A stretch of 64,000 nucleotides of DNA, from contig JABAKE010000004.1 of NCBI GenBank assembly GCA_019779905.1, positions 124,001 through 188,000 of the forward strand. The letters run 5' to 3'. The position numbers were made by a program, and so were the translations under genes. The notes under the pieces are model-generated. The model was not told the origin of the DNA. It saw nothing but the letters and a program-made list of their open reading frames with translations, and did no database searches. Below, piece after piece: positions 1-8,666 of the stretch (position 1 is the stretch's first letter; each line of letters opens with the position of its first letter). The stretch is from Modestobacter lapidis. GTDB taxonomy: Bacteria > Actinomycetota > Actinomycetes > Mycobacteriales > Geodermatophilaceae.

Positions 1-798
1 CACCGCACGCCGCACCAGCCGCGCCGACCAGGCCACCCCGGCCAGCTCCAGCGCGACGCCGCAGACCAGGAGGACGGTGCCGGTGCCGGTCGTGGTCAGC
101 ACCCGCCAGGGATCCGCACCCACGCCACCGCCCATCAGCAGCCCGAGCACCGGCAGGCCGGCCAGGACGGCGGCACTGGCCCGGGGCCCGGCCACCGCCG
201 CCCGCAGCTCGGTCTCCGCCCGGGCCCGGGCCCGCAGGTCGTCCTCGACGGCGGCGGCCACGCCGGCCAGCGAGCAGCCCGTCCGGGCACTCAGCCGGAC
301 CGCGGCCGCCACCCGGGCGAGGACGCCGTCCACGTCGCCCGGGGAGCCGGCCGCGGGAGTCGGTGGCCCGGCGCCGGGTCGCAGCACCCGGCCCAGCGCG
401 GCCCCGGCCACCTCGTCCGGGCAGCCGGCCACGGCGGCGTCGGCCGCCTCCTCGACCGACCGGCCGGCCCGCAGTTCGGCGGCAAGCACGCCCAGGCCCT
501 CCGCGACCGCCTGCACGCGCCGCCGGCCCTCGGCCGCCCGGCGCGCGCCCCGGAGGGCGCGAACGGCCGCCCCGGCGCACACGCCGGCCAACGCGGCCAC
601 CAGCGGCGTGCTGGCCACCGCCACCACCGCGGCCGCCAGCAGCCCACCGGCACCCACCGCGCCGGGCCGGTCCACCAGTGCGCCGAGCTCCACGGCGGGC
701 ACCGACCGCGTGGCGCGCAGTCGGCCCGGGGGCTCCTGGACCCCGCGGGCCGGCCAGCACACCGCGGCCGCGGCCAGGCAGCACAGGGCACCGGTCAT
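1..798 (-). CDS. tadB: TadB-like type II secretion F-family membrane protein (3' end missing)
   Basis: Reading the minus strand from an ATG that overlaps the tadA stop (ATGA) gives an open frame of 266 codons running off the left edge. It starts MTGALCCLAAAAV and contains an Ala/Val/Leu-rich hydrophobic stretch (GAGGLLAAAVVAV), a charged cytoplasmic part and another hydrophobic stretch (VLAGLPVLGLLMGGG). This is the pattern of TadB/GspF-family platform proteins that hold the pilus assembly ATPase at the membrane. Position directly after tadA, as in actinobacterial ssd-tadA-tadB-tadC loci, is the main support. The C-terminus lies outside the window. Confidence 0.75.
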   Translation of the reverse strand, partial: MTGALCCLAAAAVCWPARGVQEPPGRLRATRSVPAVELGALVDRPGAVGAGGLLAAAVVAVASTPLVAALAGVCAGAAVRALRGARRAAEGRRRVQAVAEGLGVLAAELRAGRSVEEAADAAVAGCPDEVAGAALGRVLRPGAGPPTPAAGSPGDVDGVLARVAAAVRLSARTGCSLAGVAAAVEDDLRARARAETELRAAVAGPRASAAVLAGLPVLGLLMGGGVGADPWRVLTTTGTGTVLLVCGVALELAGVAWSARLVRRAV

Positions 799-1949
799 CC
801 CGGCACCCGGCAGCCCAGCACCGCGGCCAGCTCGGCGCGGCCCGGGCTCTCCCCGCCGTCCGACCGCCATCCGGGGACGACCTCGATGAGCTCGCGCCGC
901 CGGCGGACCACCGCCACCTCGGCGACGCGCCGGCCGACCGGGGCCCGCTGGAGGTGCACCACCAGCGACAACGCGGCGGCCGCCTGGCTGTGCACCGCGA
1001 CCCGGCCCAGACCGGCCGCCACGCCGAGGGCCTCCAGCCGGGCCGGCACCTCGGCGGGCCGGTTCACGTGCAGCGTGCCGCAGCCGCCGTCGTGGCCGGT
1101 GTTGAGCGCGGCGAGCAGGTCGACGACCTCGGCACCACGTACCTCCCCGACGACCAGCCGGTCGGGCCGCATGCGCAGCGCCTGCCGCACCAGGTCGCGC
1201 AGCGTCACGGCGCCCACCGCCTCCACGTTGGGCGGCCGGGTGAGCAGCCGGACGACGTGCGGGTGGTCGGGCCACAGCTCCGGCGCGTCCTCGCAGAGCA
1301 CCAGCCGCTCGTCCGGCGGCACCAGGCCGAGCAACGCCGAGAGCACCGTGGTCTTGCCGCTGCCCGTGCCGCCGGTGACGAGGAACGCCGCGCGGCGCTG
1401 CACCGCGGCACGGAGCAGGTCCGCGGCCGCCCCGGGCAGCGCTCCGCGGGCAGCGAGGTCGGCGAAGGACAGCCGCGCGCGGCGCAGCACCCGCAGCGAC
1501 AGGCAGGTACCCCCGCCCGAGACGGGCGGCAGGACCGCGTGCAGCCGGGTGCCGTCGGGCAGCGAGGCATCGACCCACGGAGCGGCATCGTCCAGCCGCC
1601 GTCCGGCCGCGGCGGCGAGCCGCACCGCCAGCCGGCGGACCGCCTGCTCGTCGGGGAACCGGGCATCCGCCGGCTCCAGGCCCGATCCGCGGTCGACCCA
1701 GACCTGGTCCGGCCCGTTGACCAGCACGTCGGTCACCCCGGGAGTGCGCAGCAGCGGCTCGAGCGGGCCGGCGCCGGAGAGTTCGTCGCTGGCCATCCGA
1801 ACCGCCTCCAGGACGGCGCGGTCGCCCAGGAGGCCCCCGGACTCCTCCCGTACCAGAGCCGCGACCGCTGCCGAGCTGACCACACCCGGCCCGGCCGCGA
1901 GCCGGGCCCGGACCCGCTCGACCAGCGGCCCGGGCGCCCCGACGCTCAC
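795..1949 (-). CDS. tadA: TadA/CpaF-type pilus assembly ATPase
   Basis: A 384-residue secretion ATPase of the TadA/CpaF (VirB11-like) family that powers Flp pilus assembly or secretion from the cytoplasmic face. The Walker A motif GGTGSGKTT lies near residues 193-201. The CEDAPEL acidic box, the RPDRLVVGEVRGAE Walker B region and the LNTGHDGGCGTLH His box follow in family order. The N-terminal part carries DVLVNGPDQVWVDR, typical of the family. The GTG start (VSVGAPGP) overlaps the stop of the upstream ssd gene by 4 nt, and the tadB ATG overlaps the 3' end, so all three are translationally coupled. Confidence 0.93.
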   Translation of the reverse strand: MSVGAPGPLVERVRARLAAGPGVVSSAAVAALVREESGGLLGDRAVLEAVRMASDELSGAGPLEPLLRTPGVTDVLVNGPDQVWVDRGSGLEPADARFPDEQAVRRLAVRLAAAAGRRLDDAAPWVDASLPDGTRLHAVLPPVSGGGTCLSLRVLRRARLSFADLAARGALPGAAADLLRAAVQRRAAFLVTGGTGSGKTTVLSALLGLVPPDERLVLCEDAPELWPDHPHVVRLLTRPPNVEAVGAVTLRDLVRQALRMRPDRLVVGEVRGAEVVDLLAALNTGHDGGCGTLHVNRPAEVPARLEALGVAAGLGRVAVHSQAAAALSLVVHLQRAPVGRRVAEVAVVRRRRELIEVVPGWRSDGGESPGRAELAAVLGCRVPG

Positions 1950-3055
1950 CCCGGGCCGCCGTGCGGGAGCTCGGCCAGGAGCTGCCGGCTGAGCACGCCC
2001 AGCGGCGAGCGGGCCGCGACCGAGGGTGGTTCCCCCCGCTCGCCCCGTGGCACGGCGGACCGGTCGTGCGCCAGCTCGGCCAGCACCGGCCGGCCGACGA
2101 CGTCGGCGACCTCCCGGCGGGACAGCCCACCCGGCACCGGCCGGGTGACCACCCGCGCGCCCGACCAGGGCCGGGGCGCACCATCCGGTGCGCCGACCAT
2201 GGCCCGGGCAGCCGCGGCCGCGCGCAGCCGGGCCGGCACGAGGAGCACCGCCAGGTCGGCCGCGTCCAGGACGGCCTCGCCCGCACGGGTGCGGCACGGC
2301 AGGTCGACGACCACCCCGTGCCCGCTGTCCCGGGCCGCGACCACGACCGCGGTCAGCGCGTCTCCCGGCACCTCCTCGGGAGCCTCCCGCGAGGCGGCGA
2401 GCACCGGGACGCCGTGCGCGTCGGGCAGCGCGGCGACCAGCGCGGGCCCGGACACCCCGCCCCGCACACCGGTCAGTTCCGGCCAGCGCAGCCCCTGGGT
2501 GCGCTCTGCTCCCAGCAGCAGGTCCAGACCGCCGCCCCAGCCGTCCGCGTCGACCAGCAGCACCCGGCCGGGGGTGCCGGCGCCGGCGGCCAGGGCCAGC
2601 GCCGTGGCCACGGTGCTCGCCCCGGCCCCGCCGCAACAGCTGCCCACCACGGCCACCCAGCCGGGGCGGCTCGGCCCGCGGACCGCGGTGGCCACCCGCT
2701 CGACCAGCCAGGCCTCGTCCCGGGGCAGCACGACGACCCGTTCCGCACCGACCTCGACCGCGGCCGACCACACCTCGGGGCCCGGCTCGCTGGTCAGCAC
2801 CACGAGCACGCCCGGCCGCCGGGGCAGCGCACGCACCGGCGCCGCGCCGAGGACGTCGGCACCGAGCAGGACCACCGGGGCCGTCCGGTGCGCCCGGCGG
2901 AGCGCACCGCCGCCCGAGGTGAGCTCGGGAGTGCTGCCGGCCGCGGCCAGCAACCGCAACAGGTCGTCCAGCAGCACCTCGTCGGTGCTGACGACCAGCG
3001 GACGGGGGACGGCGTCGGCGAGCGGACCCGGGGCGCGGGACGGGGTGGAGGTCAC
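1946..3055 (-). CDS. ssd: Ssd/CpaE-like MinD-family protein
   Basis: A 369-residue MinD/ParA-superfamily protein like the septum-site-determining protein Ssd or CpaE, which precede tadA in actinobacteria. A receiver-like N-terminal domain (about residues 20-125) is followed by a deviant P-loop, VGSCCGGAGAST near residues 137-149, and then VLLVDADGWGGGLDLLLG. Both lysines expected of the MinD Walker A (KGGxGKT) are missing, replaced by Cys and Ala, so ATP hydrolysis may be impaired; this is read from the sequence. GTG start. It is first in the tad operon and divergent from the HAD gene. A role in pilus localisation or septum regulation is inferred from family and context. Confidence 0.8.
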   Translation of the reverse strand: MTSTPSRAPGPLADAVPRPLVVSTDEVLLDDLLRLLAAAGSTPELTSGGGALRRAHRTAPVVLLGADVLGAAPVRALPRRPGVLVVLTSEPGPEVWSAAVEVGAERVVVLPRDEAWLVERVATAVRGPSRPGWVAVVGSCCGGAGASTVATALALAAGAGTPGRVLLVDADGWGGGLDLLLGAERTQGLRWPELTGVRGGVSGPALVAALPDAHGVPVLAASREAPEEVPGDALTAVVVAARDSGHGVVVDLPCRTRAGEAVLDAADLAVLLVPARLRAAAAARAMVGAPDGAPRPWSGARVVTRPVPGGLSRREVADVVGRPVLAELAHDRSAVPRGERGEPPSVAARSPLGVLSRQLLAELPHGGPG

Positions 3056-3167
3056 GGGGACAGCGCAGTGGCGCCGGCGGAGCCACGGAAGGCCGCGCGG
3101 ACATCTGTGGAGGACCCGTACGGGTGTGGACGACGGCGTGCCGGGCCCCGGAGCTGCCCGCTGCGCT

Positions 3168-3173
3168 TACCCT
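3168..3173 (+). promoter_or_regulatory. -10 box of a leaderless promoter (HAD gene)
   Basis: TACCCT matches the actinobacterial TANNNT -10 and ends 8 nt before the ATG of the HAD phosphatase, with no Shine-Dalgarno between. The spacing implies transcription starting at or next to the ATG. The region lies between divergent ssd and HAD genes. Confidence 0.45.
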
Positions 3174-3181
3174 CGTGGATC

Positions 3182-4075
3182 ATGACCCGCGCAGCGGCGT
3201 TCTTCGACCTGGACAAGACCGTCATCGCCAAGTCCAGCACCCTGGCGTTCGGCCGGCCGTTCTTCCACGGCGGGCTGATCAACCGCCGGGCGGTGCTCAA
3301 GGGCGCCTATGCCCAGTTCGTCTTCTCCCTGGCCGGCGCCGACGCCGCCCAGATGGAGCGCATGCGCAGCCAGATCACCGCGATGACCACCGGCTGGGAC
3401 GTCGCGGTGGTCCACGACATCGTCCGCGAGACGCTGCACGACATCGTCGAGCCCCTGGTCTACGCCGAGGCCGCGGACCTGATCGAGGAGCACCGGGCGG
3501 CCGGGCGGGAGATCGTCATCGTCTCCACCAGCGGCGCGGACATGGTGGAGCCGATCGGCGAGATGCTCGGCGTCGACCGGGTGGTGGCCACCCGGATGGT
3601 GACCAGGAACGGCAGGTACACCGGCGAGATCGACTTCTACGCCTACGGCGCGAACAAGGCGGTCGCCGTCCGCCAGGTCGCCGCCCAGATGGGCTACGAC
3701 CTGGCCGACTGCTGGGCCTACAGCGACTCGGCCACCGACCTGCCGATGCTCGAGGCGGTCGGCCACCCGACGGCCGTCAACCCCGACCGGGGGCTCCGCA
3801 GGATCGCCGGCGAACGGGGCTGGCCGGTGCTCACCTTCAGCCGGCCGGTGGCGCTGAGGTCGCGGTTCTCCGGGCAGCGGGCACCGATGGTGACCGGCGC
3901 CGCGATGGGCGTCGGGGCGGCGGTCGCCGGGCTGGCCTGGTACGTGCGCCGGCGCGCGCTCCGGCTCTCCGGGCTCGCCATGCCCCCCGCCATGACCCCC
4001 GCGCCCGCGCTGCTCACCGGCCGGCCCGTCCCGGCCGCCGTGGCCGTCGGCCGGTGGCTTCGCCGGGACGCCTGA
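3182..4075 (+). CDS. HAD-IB family phosphatase (SerB-like)
   Basis: A 297-residue HAD-superfamily IB hydrolase. Motif I is FFDLDKTV near residues 7-14 (nucleophile Asp in DxDKT), motif II is IVSTSGA, and motif III/IV is the downstream Lys with YSDSATDLPML. These are the catalytic residues of SerB-like phosphomonoesterases. A C-terminal hydrophobic stretch (VTGAAMGVGAAVAGLAWYV) suggests membrane attachment. The same family lies divergently next to ssd in mycobacteria and streptomycetes. The ATG has no Shine-Dalgarno but a -10 box 8 nt upstream. The substrate is unknown; phosphoserine or lysophospholipid phosphates are possible. Confidence 0.85.
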   Translation: MTRAAAFFDLDKTVIAKSSTLAFGRPFFHGGLINRRAVLKGAYAQFVFSLAGADAAQMERMRSQITAMTTGWDVAVVHDIVRETLHDIVEPLVYAEAADLIEEHRAAGREIVIVSTSGADMVEPIGEMLGVDRVVATRMVTRNGRYTGEIDFYAYGANKAVAVRQVAAQMGYDLADCWAYSDSATDLPMLEAVGHPTAVNPDRGLRRIAGERGWPVLTFSRPVALRSRFSGQRAPMVTGAAMGVGAAVAGLAWYVRRRALRLSGLAMPPAMTPAPALLTGRPVPAAVAVGRWLRRDA

Positions 4076-4153
4076 CCCCTGGGCTCCCGACGGCGGGCTC
4101 GTCCCCGGCGTTGCACCACCGGAGGACCGGACTCATCGGCGATCCTGCCCGGC

Positions 4154-4429
4154 ATGATCACCGCGCTGGCCTGGCTCGCCGTGGCCGCCGTGTGCGTCGC
4201 GGCCGCGCTGTTCGGCCAGACCGCACGGACGTCGCCGTCACGCCGTGGGCGCCGGCCGCCCCCCTCTGCCCGGATCGGCATGGTGATGTCGAGGAGCGGG
4301 CCGTGGGTCGCCGTGCTGCTCGGCGTCGTCGGCGGGGCGGCGACCGGGCAGTGGCTGGTCGCCGCGGCCGCGGCGCTGGGAGGCATCGTCGTGACGGCGC
4401 TGGTCGGGCTGCTGCTCGCCCCGCGCTGA
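4154..4429 (+). CDS. small two-helix membrane protein, unknown function
   Basis: A 91-residue protein with two clear hydrophobic segments, ITALAWLAVAAVCVAAALFG near the N-terminus and a C-terminal pair of stretches (VAVLLGVVGGAATG, LGGIVVTALVGLLLAP), joined by an Arg/Pro-rich loop. I do not recognise a family. It stands alone between the HAD gene and the convergent aldo/keto reductase, and ends 11 nt from that gene's stop. The hydrophobic pattern and consistent codon bias favour a real gene over an antisense shadow. Confidence 0.55.
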   Translation: MITALAWLAVAAVCVAAALFGQTARTSPSRRGRRPPPSARIGMVMSRSGPWVAVLLGVVGGAATGQWLVAAAAALGGIVVTALVGLLLAPR

Positions 4430-4440
4430 CCCGGCAGCGG

Positions 4441-5451
4441 TCAGACCCCGAACCTCGACCGGGCCCCGTCGAACCTCGACCGGGCCCCGTCGAACCTCGA
4501 CCGCACCTCGTCGACCAGCGTGCGGGCCGAGGACTGCGGGCGGAACTCCCGAGCCGCGGCAGTGAGGTCGGTCTGCTGTGCGTCGGTGAGCGCCAGGTCG
4601 GCGGCGGCCACGTTCGACTCCAGCTGGGCGACGGTGGAGGCGCCGGGGATCACCACGACCCGGGGCAGGCCGAGCAGCCAGGCCAGCGCCACCTGCGCCG
4701 GCGTGGCGTCGTGCGCGGCGGCCACCTCGCGCAGCAGGGCCAGCAGCGGCTCGGCCCGGCGCAGGTTCTCCGTGCCGAACAGCGGGTTCATCGCGCGCAC
4801 CCCACCGGGCCGGTGGGTCGCCGAGTACCGGCCGCCCAGCAGGCCCTGGGCCAGCGGGCTGTAGGCGATCACCACGCGGCCCTCCCGCTCGGCGAAGGGC
4901 ACCAGGTCGGTCAGCGGGCCGGCGGAGGCGAGGGAGAACTGCACCTGGTTGCTGACCACCGGCCGGCCGAGCGCCGCATCGGCGGCCTGCCACCGCTCCA
5001 GCGAGTAGTTGGAGACACCGACCGCGCCGATCCGCTCCTCGCGGAGCAGCTCTCCCATCCCGGTCATCGTGATCGAGTCCGGGACGACCGGGTTGGCCTG
5101 GTGCACCTGGTAGAGCGGGATGCGCTCGAGCTGGAGGCGGCGGGCACTGCCCTCGAACCGGTTGCGGACGACGGCGGGGAACGGCGCGACCGGAAAGATC
5201 TTGCTCGCGACGACGACCGAGCTGCGCTCCCCGCCCAGCGCCTCACCCAGGATCTTCTCGCTGCGCCCGAAGCCGTAGACCTCGGCGGTGTCGAAGAGGG
5301 TGACGCCGAGCTCCCGGGCCCGCCGGACGATGTCCCGGGCCGGCCCGGTGGCGTAGTCTTCGCCGTAGCCCCACTCCCTGGACCCGAACTGCCACGTGCC
5401 CAGCCCCACCCGGCTGACCTGGCCTAGACCGTCGACCTCGAGGAAGCGCAT
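4441..5451 (-). CDS. aldo/keto reductase
   Basis: A 336-residue NADPH-dependent aldo/keto reductase (TIM barrel). The tetrad is visible: Asp and Tyr in LFDTAEVYGFG, Lys in VASKIFP and His in YQVHQANP. The cofactor-binding end is VVVIPGAST. The ATG (MRFLEVDGLGQVSRVGLGTWQFG) begins exactly where the family normally starts; the longer open frame upstream is a shadow. The C-terminus is odd: a 21-bp DNA unit is repeated 2.5 times before the stop, giving RSRFDGA-RSRFDGA-RSRF, probably a replication-slippage extension. Substrate unknown. Confidence 0.9.
   Translation of the reverse strand: MRFLEVDGLGQVSRVGLGTWQFGSREWGYGEDYATGPARDIVRRARELGVTLFDTAEVYGFGRSEKILGEALGGERSSVVVASKIFPVAPFPAVVRNRFEGSARRLQLERIPLYQVHQANPVVPDSITMTGMGELLREERIGAVGVSNYSLERWQAADAALGRPVVSNQVQFSLASAGPLTDLVPFAEREGRVVIAYSPLAQGLLGGRYSATHRPGGVRAMNPLFGTENLRRAEPLLALLREVAAAHDATPAQVALAWLLGLPRVVVIPGASTVAQLESNVAAADLALTDAQQTDLTAAAREFRPQSSARTLVDEVRSRFDGARSRFDGARSRFGV
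4449..4502. repeat. 21-bp tandem repeat at the 3' end of the aldo/keto reductase gene
   Basis: Two perfect 21-bp units (4449-4469 and 4470-4490, beginning CGAACCTCGACC) and a 12-bp partial third. Being a multiple of 3, the repeat keeps frame and adds seven residues per copy to the C-terminus. Confidence 0.9.
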
Positions 5452-5605
5452 GGCCCGAGTGTCCCCGCTGTCCGATCGGTTGCGGCAGAGGTCCCGAGGA
5501 GTGGGGGCCGGAGGCCTCCGCGACCGAGGGACGAAGCGGCTCCACGCACCAGGGGACGGCACCAGGCCGCGGTGTCGTCCGCCAGGACGACGACGTGCAC
5601 CCACC

Positions 5606-6406
5606 TCACCCGCGGAGCAGGCTCTCGCAGATGGCCAGGCCCTCGAGGGCGCCGTGCGCGGTGGCCCGGGAGCAGTGGACCAGCCAGCCGGCGAGGCCCG
5701 CGGAGCTCCCGGACCGGTAGCCGTCGAGGGCCGCGACGTAGGCCGGGGCCCCCAGTTCGGTGAAGCCGACCTCGGGCACCGACACGGCCTTCGGGTCCAG
5801 GCCGCGGGCGATCCCGGTGAGCCGGCCGGCGGCGCGGGCGACCACGCCGTCCGCCGATCCGAAGGGCGCCAGGGCCGCGAGCTCGCCGTGCACGACCGCG
5901 GCCAGCACCACTGCCGGCACGGTGGTCGTCGCCGTGATGACGGCGAACAGCCCGGCCAGCCGCGCCCCGGCCTGCCCGGCGGGTCGGCCGAGCTCGGCCG
6001 GGTCGACCAGGTCGGTGGCGGCCAGCACGTGCAGCCGGGCGAGGACCTGCCCCGGCGCCCGGTCCCAGGTCTCCACCATCGACCCGAGGCCGGCGGACAC
6101 CCGCAGCGCGCCCTGCACGATCGGGTCCTCGACCGCGCCGCCCCGGACGTCGGCCAGCGGCCGGTCGACGCCGTCCAGCGCAGCGGAGGCACGGGCCCCG
6201 CGCAGCGCCGACTCGGCGCTCACCCCGGCCGACTCCCGGCGCAGCACCCGGTGTGCGAGCAGCCGGTCCACCGCGGCGCGGGCCTCCTCGGCGGCATCGC
6301 GCACACCGGGCAGGTCCAGCAGTGGGGCCAGCGGGTCGGGACCGGTGGGGCGCGGCGCCGGGCGGCCGGCGGTGCGGGCGGCGCCGGGCCGCAGCGGGAT
6401 CGTCAC
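5606..6406 (-). CDS. conserved actinobacterial protein of the ssd/tad neighbourhood
   Basis: A 266-residue protein beginning VTIPLRPG at a GTG; the frame upstream of it is a shadow of the divergent phosphatase. Its segments VSAESALRGARASAALDGVDRP and HCSRATAHGALEGLAICESLL resemble an actinobacterial family sometimes labelled oxidoreductase or Fic-N-like and often found near ssd and the HAD-IB gene. No Fic catalytic motif (HPFxxGNGR) is present, and I see no cofactor site. It is rich in Ala and Leu and predicted soluble. Function unknown; family assignment is from memory of the neighbourhood and is inference. Confidence 0.7.
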   Translation of the reverse strand: MTIPLRPGAARTAGRPAPRPTGPDPLAPLLDLPGVRDAAEEARAAVDRLLAHRVLRRESAGVSAESALRGARASAALDGVDRPLADVRGGAVEDPIVQGALRVSAGLGSMVETWDRAPGQVLARLHVLAATDLVDPAELGRPAGQAGARLAGLFAVITATTTVPAVVLAAVVHGELAALAPFGSADGVVARAAGRLTGIARGLDPKAVSVPEVGFTELGAPAYVAALDGYRSGSSAGLAGWLVHCSRATAHGALEGLAICESLLRG

Positions 6407-6511
6407 GGCTGCGACGTTACGAGCCGGGTGGGTACGCCCCGCAGCCAGCTCGCCGTCGAGCAGGGAGGTGCGCGGCCGGTCGCGCCCCCGGCGGCCTACG
6501 CTGCCCCCACC

Positions 6512-7075
6512 ATGGCCCGACCGCTCACCCTGCTGCTCGTCCGGCACGGTCAGAGCGAGTGGAACGCCGCCGGGCTGATGCAGGGCCAGACCGCGCACGT
6601 ACCGCTCACCGAGCTCGGCCACCGGCAGGCGGCCGCTGCGGCGGCCGAGCTGGCGGCGCTGACCCGGGCGGGCGACGGCCCCGGCGCCCTGCTCTCCAGC
6701 GATCTGCGCCGCGCGGTGCAGACCGCCGAGCACTGCGCCGGAGCCACCGGACTGCCGGTGCGCAGCACGCCCGCGCTGCGCGAGCAGGGCTACGGCGTGC
6801 TCGAGGGCCGCCCGTCCCGCGAGCTGTGGGACCTCGTCGACTGGACCGATCCGCACTGGTCCGCCGACGGCGGGGAGAGCCTGGCCCAGCTGCACGCTCG
6901 GGTGGCCGGTCACCTCGCCGGGCTGCGGGCCGACCCGCCGGCCGATGTCGTCGCGCTGGTCACCCACGGCGACACCATCCGGGCGTTGCAGGCCGTCGTC
7001 GCCGGGCTGGGGCCCGATGCGATGCCGGCGGTCACCCCGCACAACGGCTCGGTGACCCGGTTGGAACTGGCATGA
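6512..7075 (+). CDS. histidine phosphatase (CobC-like candidate)
   Basis: A 187-residue phosphoglycerate-mutase-fold phosphatase. The catalytic LLVRHGQSEWN lies at residues 7-17, a second Arg in SSDLRRAVQTAE, the Glu in LREQGYGVLEG and the second His in LVTHGDT. The stop overlaps the cobU ATG (ATGA), so it is translationally coupled to cobU-cobS. By context it may be the alpha-ribazole-5'-phosphate phosphatase of the nucleotide-loop pathway (CobC/CobZ role). Sequence alone cannot separate this from other broad-range phosphatases. A TACGCT -10 box 9 nt before the ATG suggests a leaderless start. Confidence 0.85.
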   Translation: MARPLTLLLVRHGQSEWNAAGLMQGQTAHVPLTELGHRQAAAAAAELAALTRAGDGPGALLSSDLRRAVQTAEHCAGATGLPVRSTPALREQGYGVLEGRPSRELWDLVDWTDPHWSADGGESLAQLHARVAGHLAGLRADPPADVVALVTHGDTIRALQAVVAGLGPDAMPAVTPHNGSVTRLELA

Positions 7076-7593
7076 GGGTGTTGGTGCTCGGCGGCTCGCG
7101 GTCGGGGAAGTCCGCGTACGCCGAGCAGCTCGTCGCCGACCGGCGCGACGTGCTCTACCTGGCGGCCTCCAGCGGCGACCCGTCCGATCCGGAATGGGCC
7201 GCCCGGGTCGCCGCCCACCGGGCCCGCCGCCCGGCGGGTTGGACGACGCTGGAGACCACCGCCCCCTCCGAGCTGCTGCGTCGCGGCACGGTGCTGGTCG
7301 ACAGCGTCACCACCTGGGTCGCGGCCCTGATGGACGAGACCGGCGTGTGGGATGAGGCGGACGCCGCGGCGCTGGGACGGCTGGGCGACCGCTGCGACGC
7401 GCTGGTCACCAACTGGGTGATGACACCGGCGCACGTGGTGGCCGTCAGCGACGAGGTGGGGCTCGGGGTGGTGCCCGAGACCCGCTCCGGGCGGCTGTTC
7501 CGGGACACCCTCGGCACGGTGAACCAGCGGCTGGCCGCCACCGCGGACGAGGTGTGGTTCGTGGTGGCCGGGCTGCCCCAGCGGCTGCGATGA
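7072..7593 (+). CDS. cobU: adenosylcobinamide kinase / adenosylcobinamide-phosphate guanylyltransferase
   Basis: A 173-residue bifunctional CobU/CobP. It phosphorylates adenosylcobinamide and transfers GMP to give AdoCbi-GDP. The P-loop GGSRSGKSAYAEQL is at residues 7-20. LVDSVTTWVAAL and the VSDEVGLGVVPETRSGRLFRD signature of the family follow. The usual family length is about 170-190 residues. It overlaps the phosphatase upstream and cobS downstream by 4 nt each (ATGA). Confidence 0.96.
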   Translation: MRVLVLGGSRSGKSAYAEQLVADRRDVLYLAASSGDPSDPEWAARVAAHRARRPAGWTTLETTAPSELLRRGTVLVDSVTTWVAALMDETGVWDEADAAALGRLGDRCDALVTNWVMTPAHVVAVSDEVGLGVVPETRSGRLFRDTLGTVNQRLAATADEVWFVVAGLPQRLR

Positions 7594-8363
7594 CGGGCCG
7601 TGCGTGGTGGGCCGGCCCCGCGGAGTCGTTCGGGATGCTCAGCTCCGTCCGGGTGCCGGCGGCCGCGTCCGCCCGCGGGGTGCTGCCCTGGGCGCCGCTC
7701 GTGGGCCTGGTCCTCGGAGCGGTGGCGGTGGGCGTGGCCTGGCTGGGCGCCCGGTACGCGAGTCCACTCGTCGGCGCCGTCCTCGGCATCGTGGTGCTGG
7801 CCGCGCTCACCCGCGGGCTGCACCTGGACGGGCTGGCCGACACCGCCGACGGGCTGGGTCCGCTGCGCGGGCGGGAGCGGGCGCTGGCGGTGATGCGCGC
7901 CGGGGACGTCGGACCGTTCGGCGTCCTCACCCTGGTGCTCGCGCTGCTGCTGCAGGTCGCCTGCCTGGCGCACCTGCTGGCCGTGGACGGTGGCTGGCCG
8001 GCGTTGCCGGCGGCCGCGGTCGCCGCCCGGGTGGCGATGGCCCGCACCGGGCTGCGGGGGGTGCCGATCGCCGAGGGATCGTCGCTGGGTCAGGCGGTCG
8101 CCGGCACCGTCTCGCGGTCGTGGCTGGCCGGCACCGCCGTCACCCTCGTCGCAGCGGTGGCGGCCGGGGCGTTCGGCGCCAGCCACGACGCTCCCGCCGC
8201 ACTCGGGCTGGTGGCCGCGGTCTGCCTGGGCATGGCCGCGTCGGAAGCGCTGTTCTCCCGGGCCCGCGCGCGGCTGGGCGGGGTGAACGGCGACGTGATG
8301 GGAGCGATGGGCGAGGTGACGGCGACGGGCACGCTGCTCGCCGCCGCCGTCCTGCTGCCCTGA
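7590..8363 (+). CDS. cobS: adenosylcobinamide-GDP ribazoletransferase
   Basis: A 257-residue integral membrane cobalamin synthase that joins AdoCbi-GDP to alpha-ribazole (phosphate), the last step of adenosylcobalamin assembly. The hallmark HLDGLADTADGLG lies near residues 80-92, followed by ERALAVMRAGDVGPFG and the closing GGVNGDVMGAMGEV. About six hydrophobic stretches are visible. The start overlaps the cobU stop (ATGA). The order phosphatase-cobU-cobS fits a nucleotide-loop operon. Confidence 0.96.
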   Translation: MTGRAWWAGPAESFGMLSSVRVPAAASARGVLPWAPLVGLVLGAVAVGVAWLGARYASPLVGAVLGIVVLAALTRGLHLDGLADTADGLGPLRGRERALAVMRAGDVGPFGVLTLVLALLLQVACLAHLLAVDGGWPALPAAAVAARVAMARTGLRGVPIAEGSSLGQAVAGTVSRSWLAGTAVTLVAAVAAGAFGASHDAPAALGLVAAVCLGMAASEALFSRARARLGGVNGDVMGAMGEVTATGTLLAAAVLLP

Positions 8364-8374
8364 GCCCCGGACGG

Positions 8375-8587
8375 TCAGCGCCGTCCGGTGAAGGAGCCGA
8401 TCAGCCTCCCCAGGCCTCCCGACGCGGCGGGGGTGGCGCTACCGCGGCGCATGCCGCCGGCCCTGGGAGTGGCGGCCTTCATGCCCCGGCGCCCGGTGGT
8501 GGGGCGGCCGGTGGCCCGCCCGGCGGAACGACCGGTACGGGCGGCGGTGTTTCCTGCGGTGCCCATCAGCCTGCTGAGGATGCCCAT
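8375..8587 (-). CDS. small basic protein, unknown function
   Basis: A 70-residue reading from the internal ATG (MGILSRLMGTAGNTAARTG), very rich in Arg, Gly and Thr, ending GGLGRLIGSFTGRR. The amphipathic N-terminus and C-terminus (MGILSRLM, LGRLIGSFTGRR) look designed rather than random. A longer start at 8674 overlaps the MoaD gene and is less likely. It lies convergent to cobS. I recognise no family. Confidence 0.4.
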   Translation of the reverse strand: MGILSRLMGTAGNTAARTGRSAGRATGRPTTGRRGMKAATPRAGGMRRGSATPAASGGLGRLIGSFTGRR

Positions 8588-8666
8588 TGCTGGTCGGTGC
8601 CCCGCGCGGCTCGTCGGAACGCGCTGCTGCACGACGCCGGGCCCGCCACCCGGCGTGCCGTTGCGC

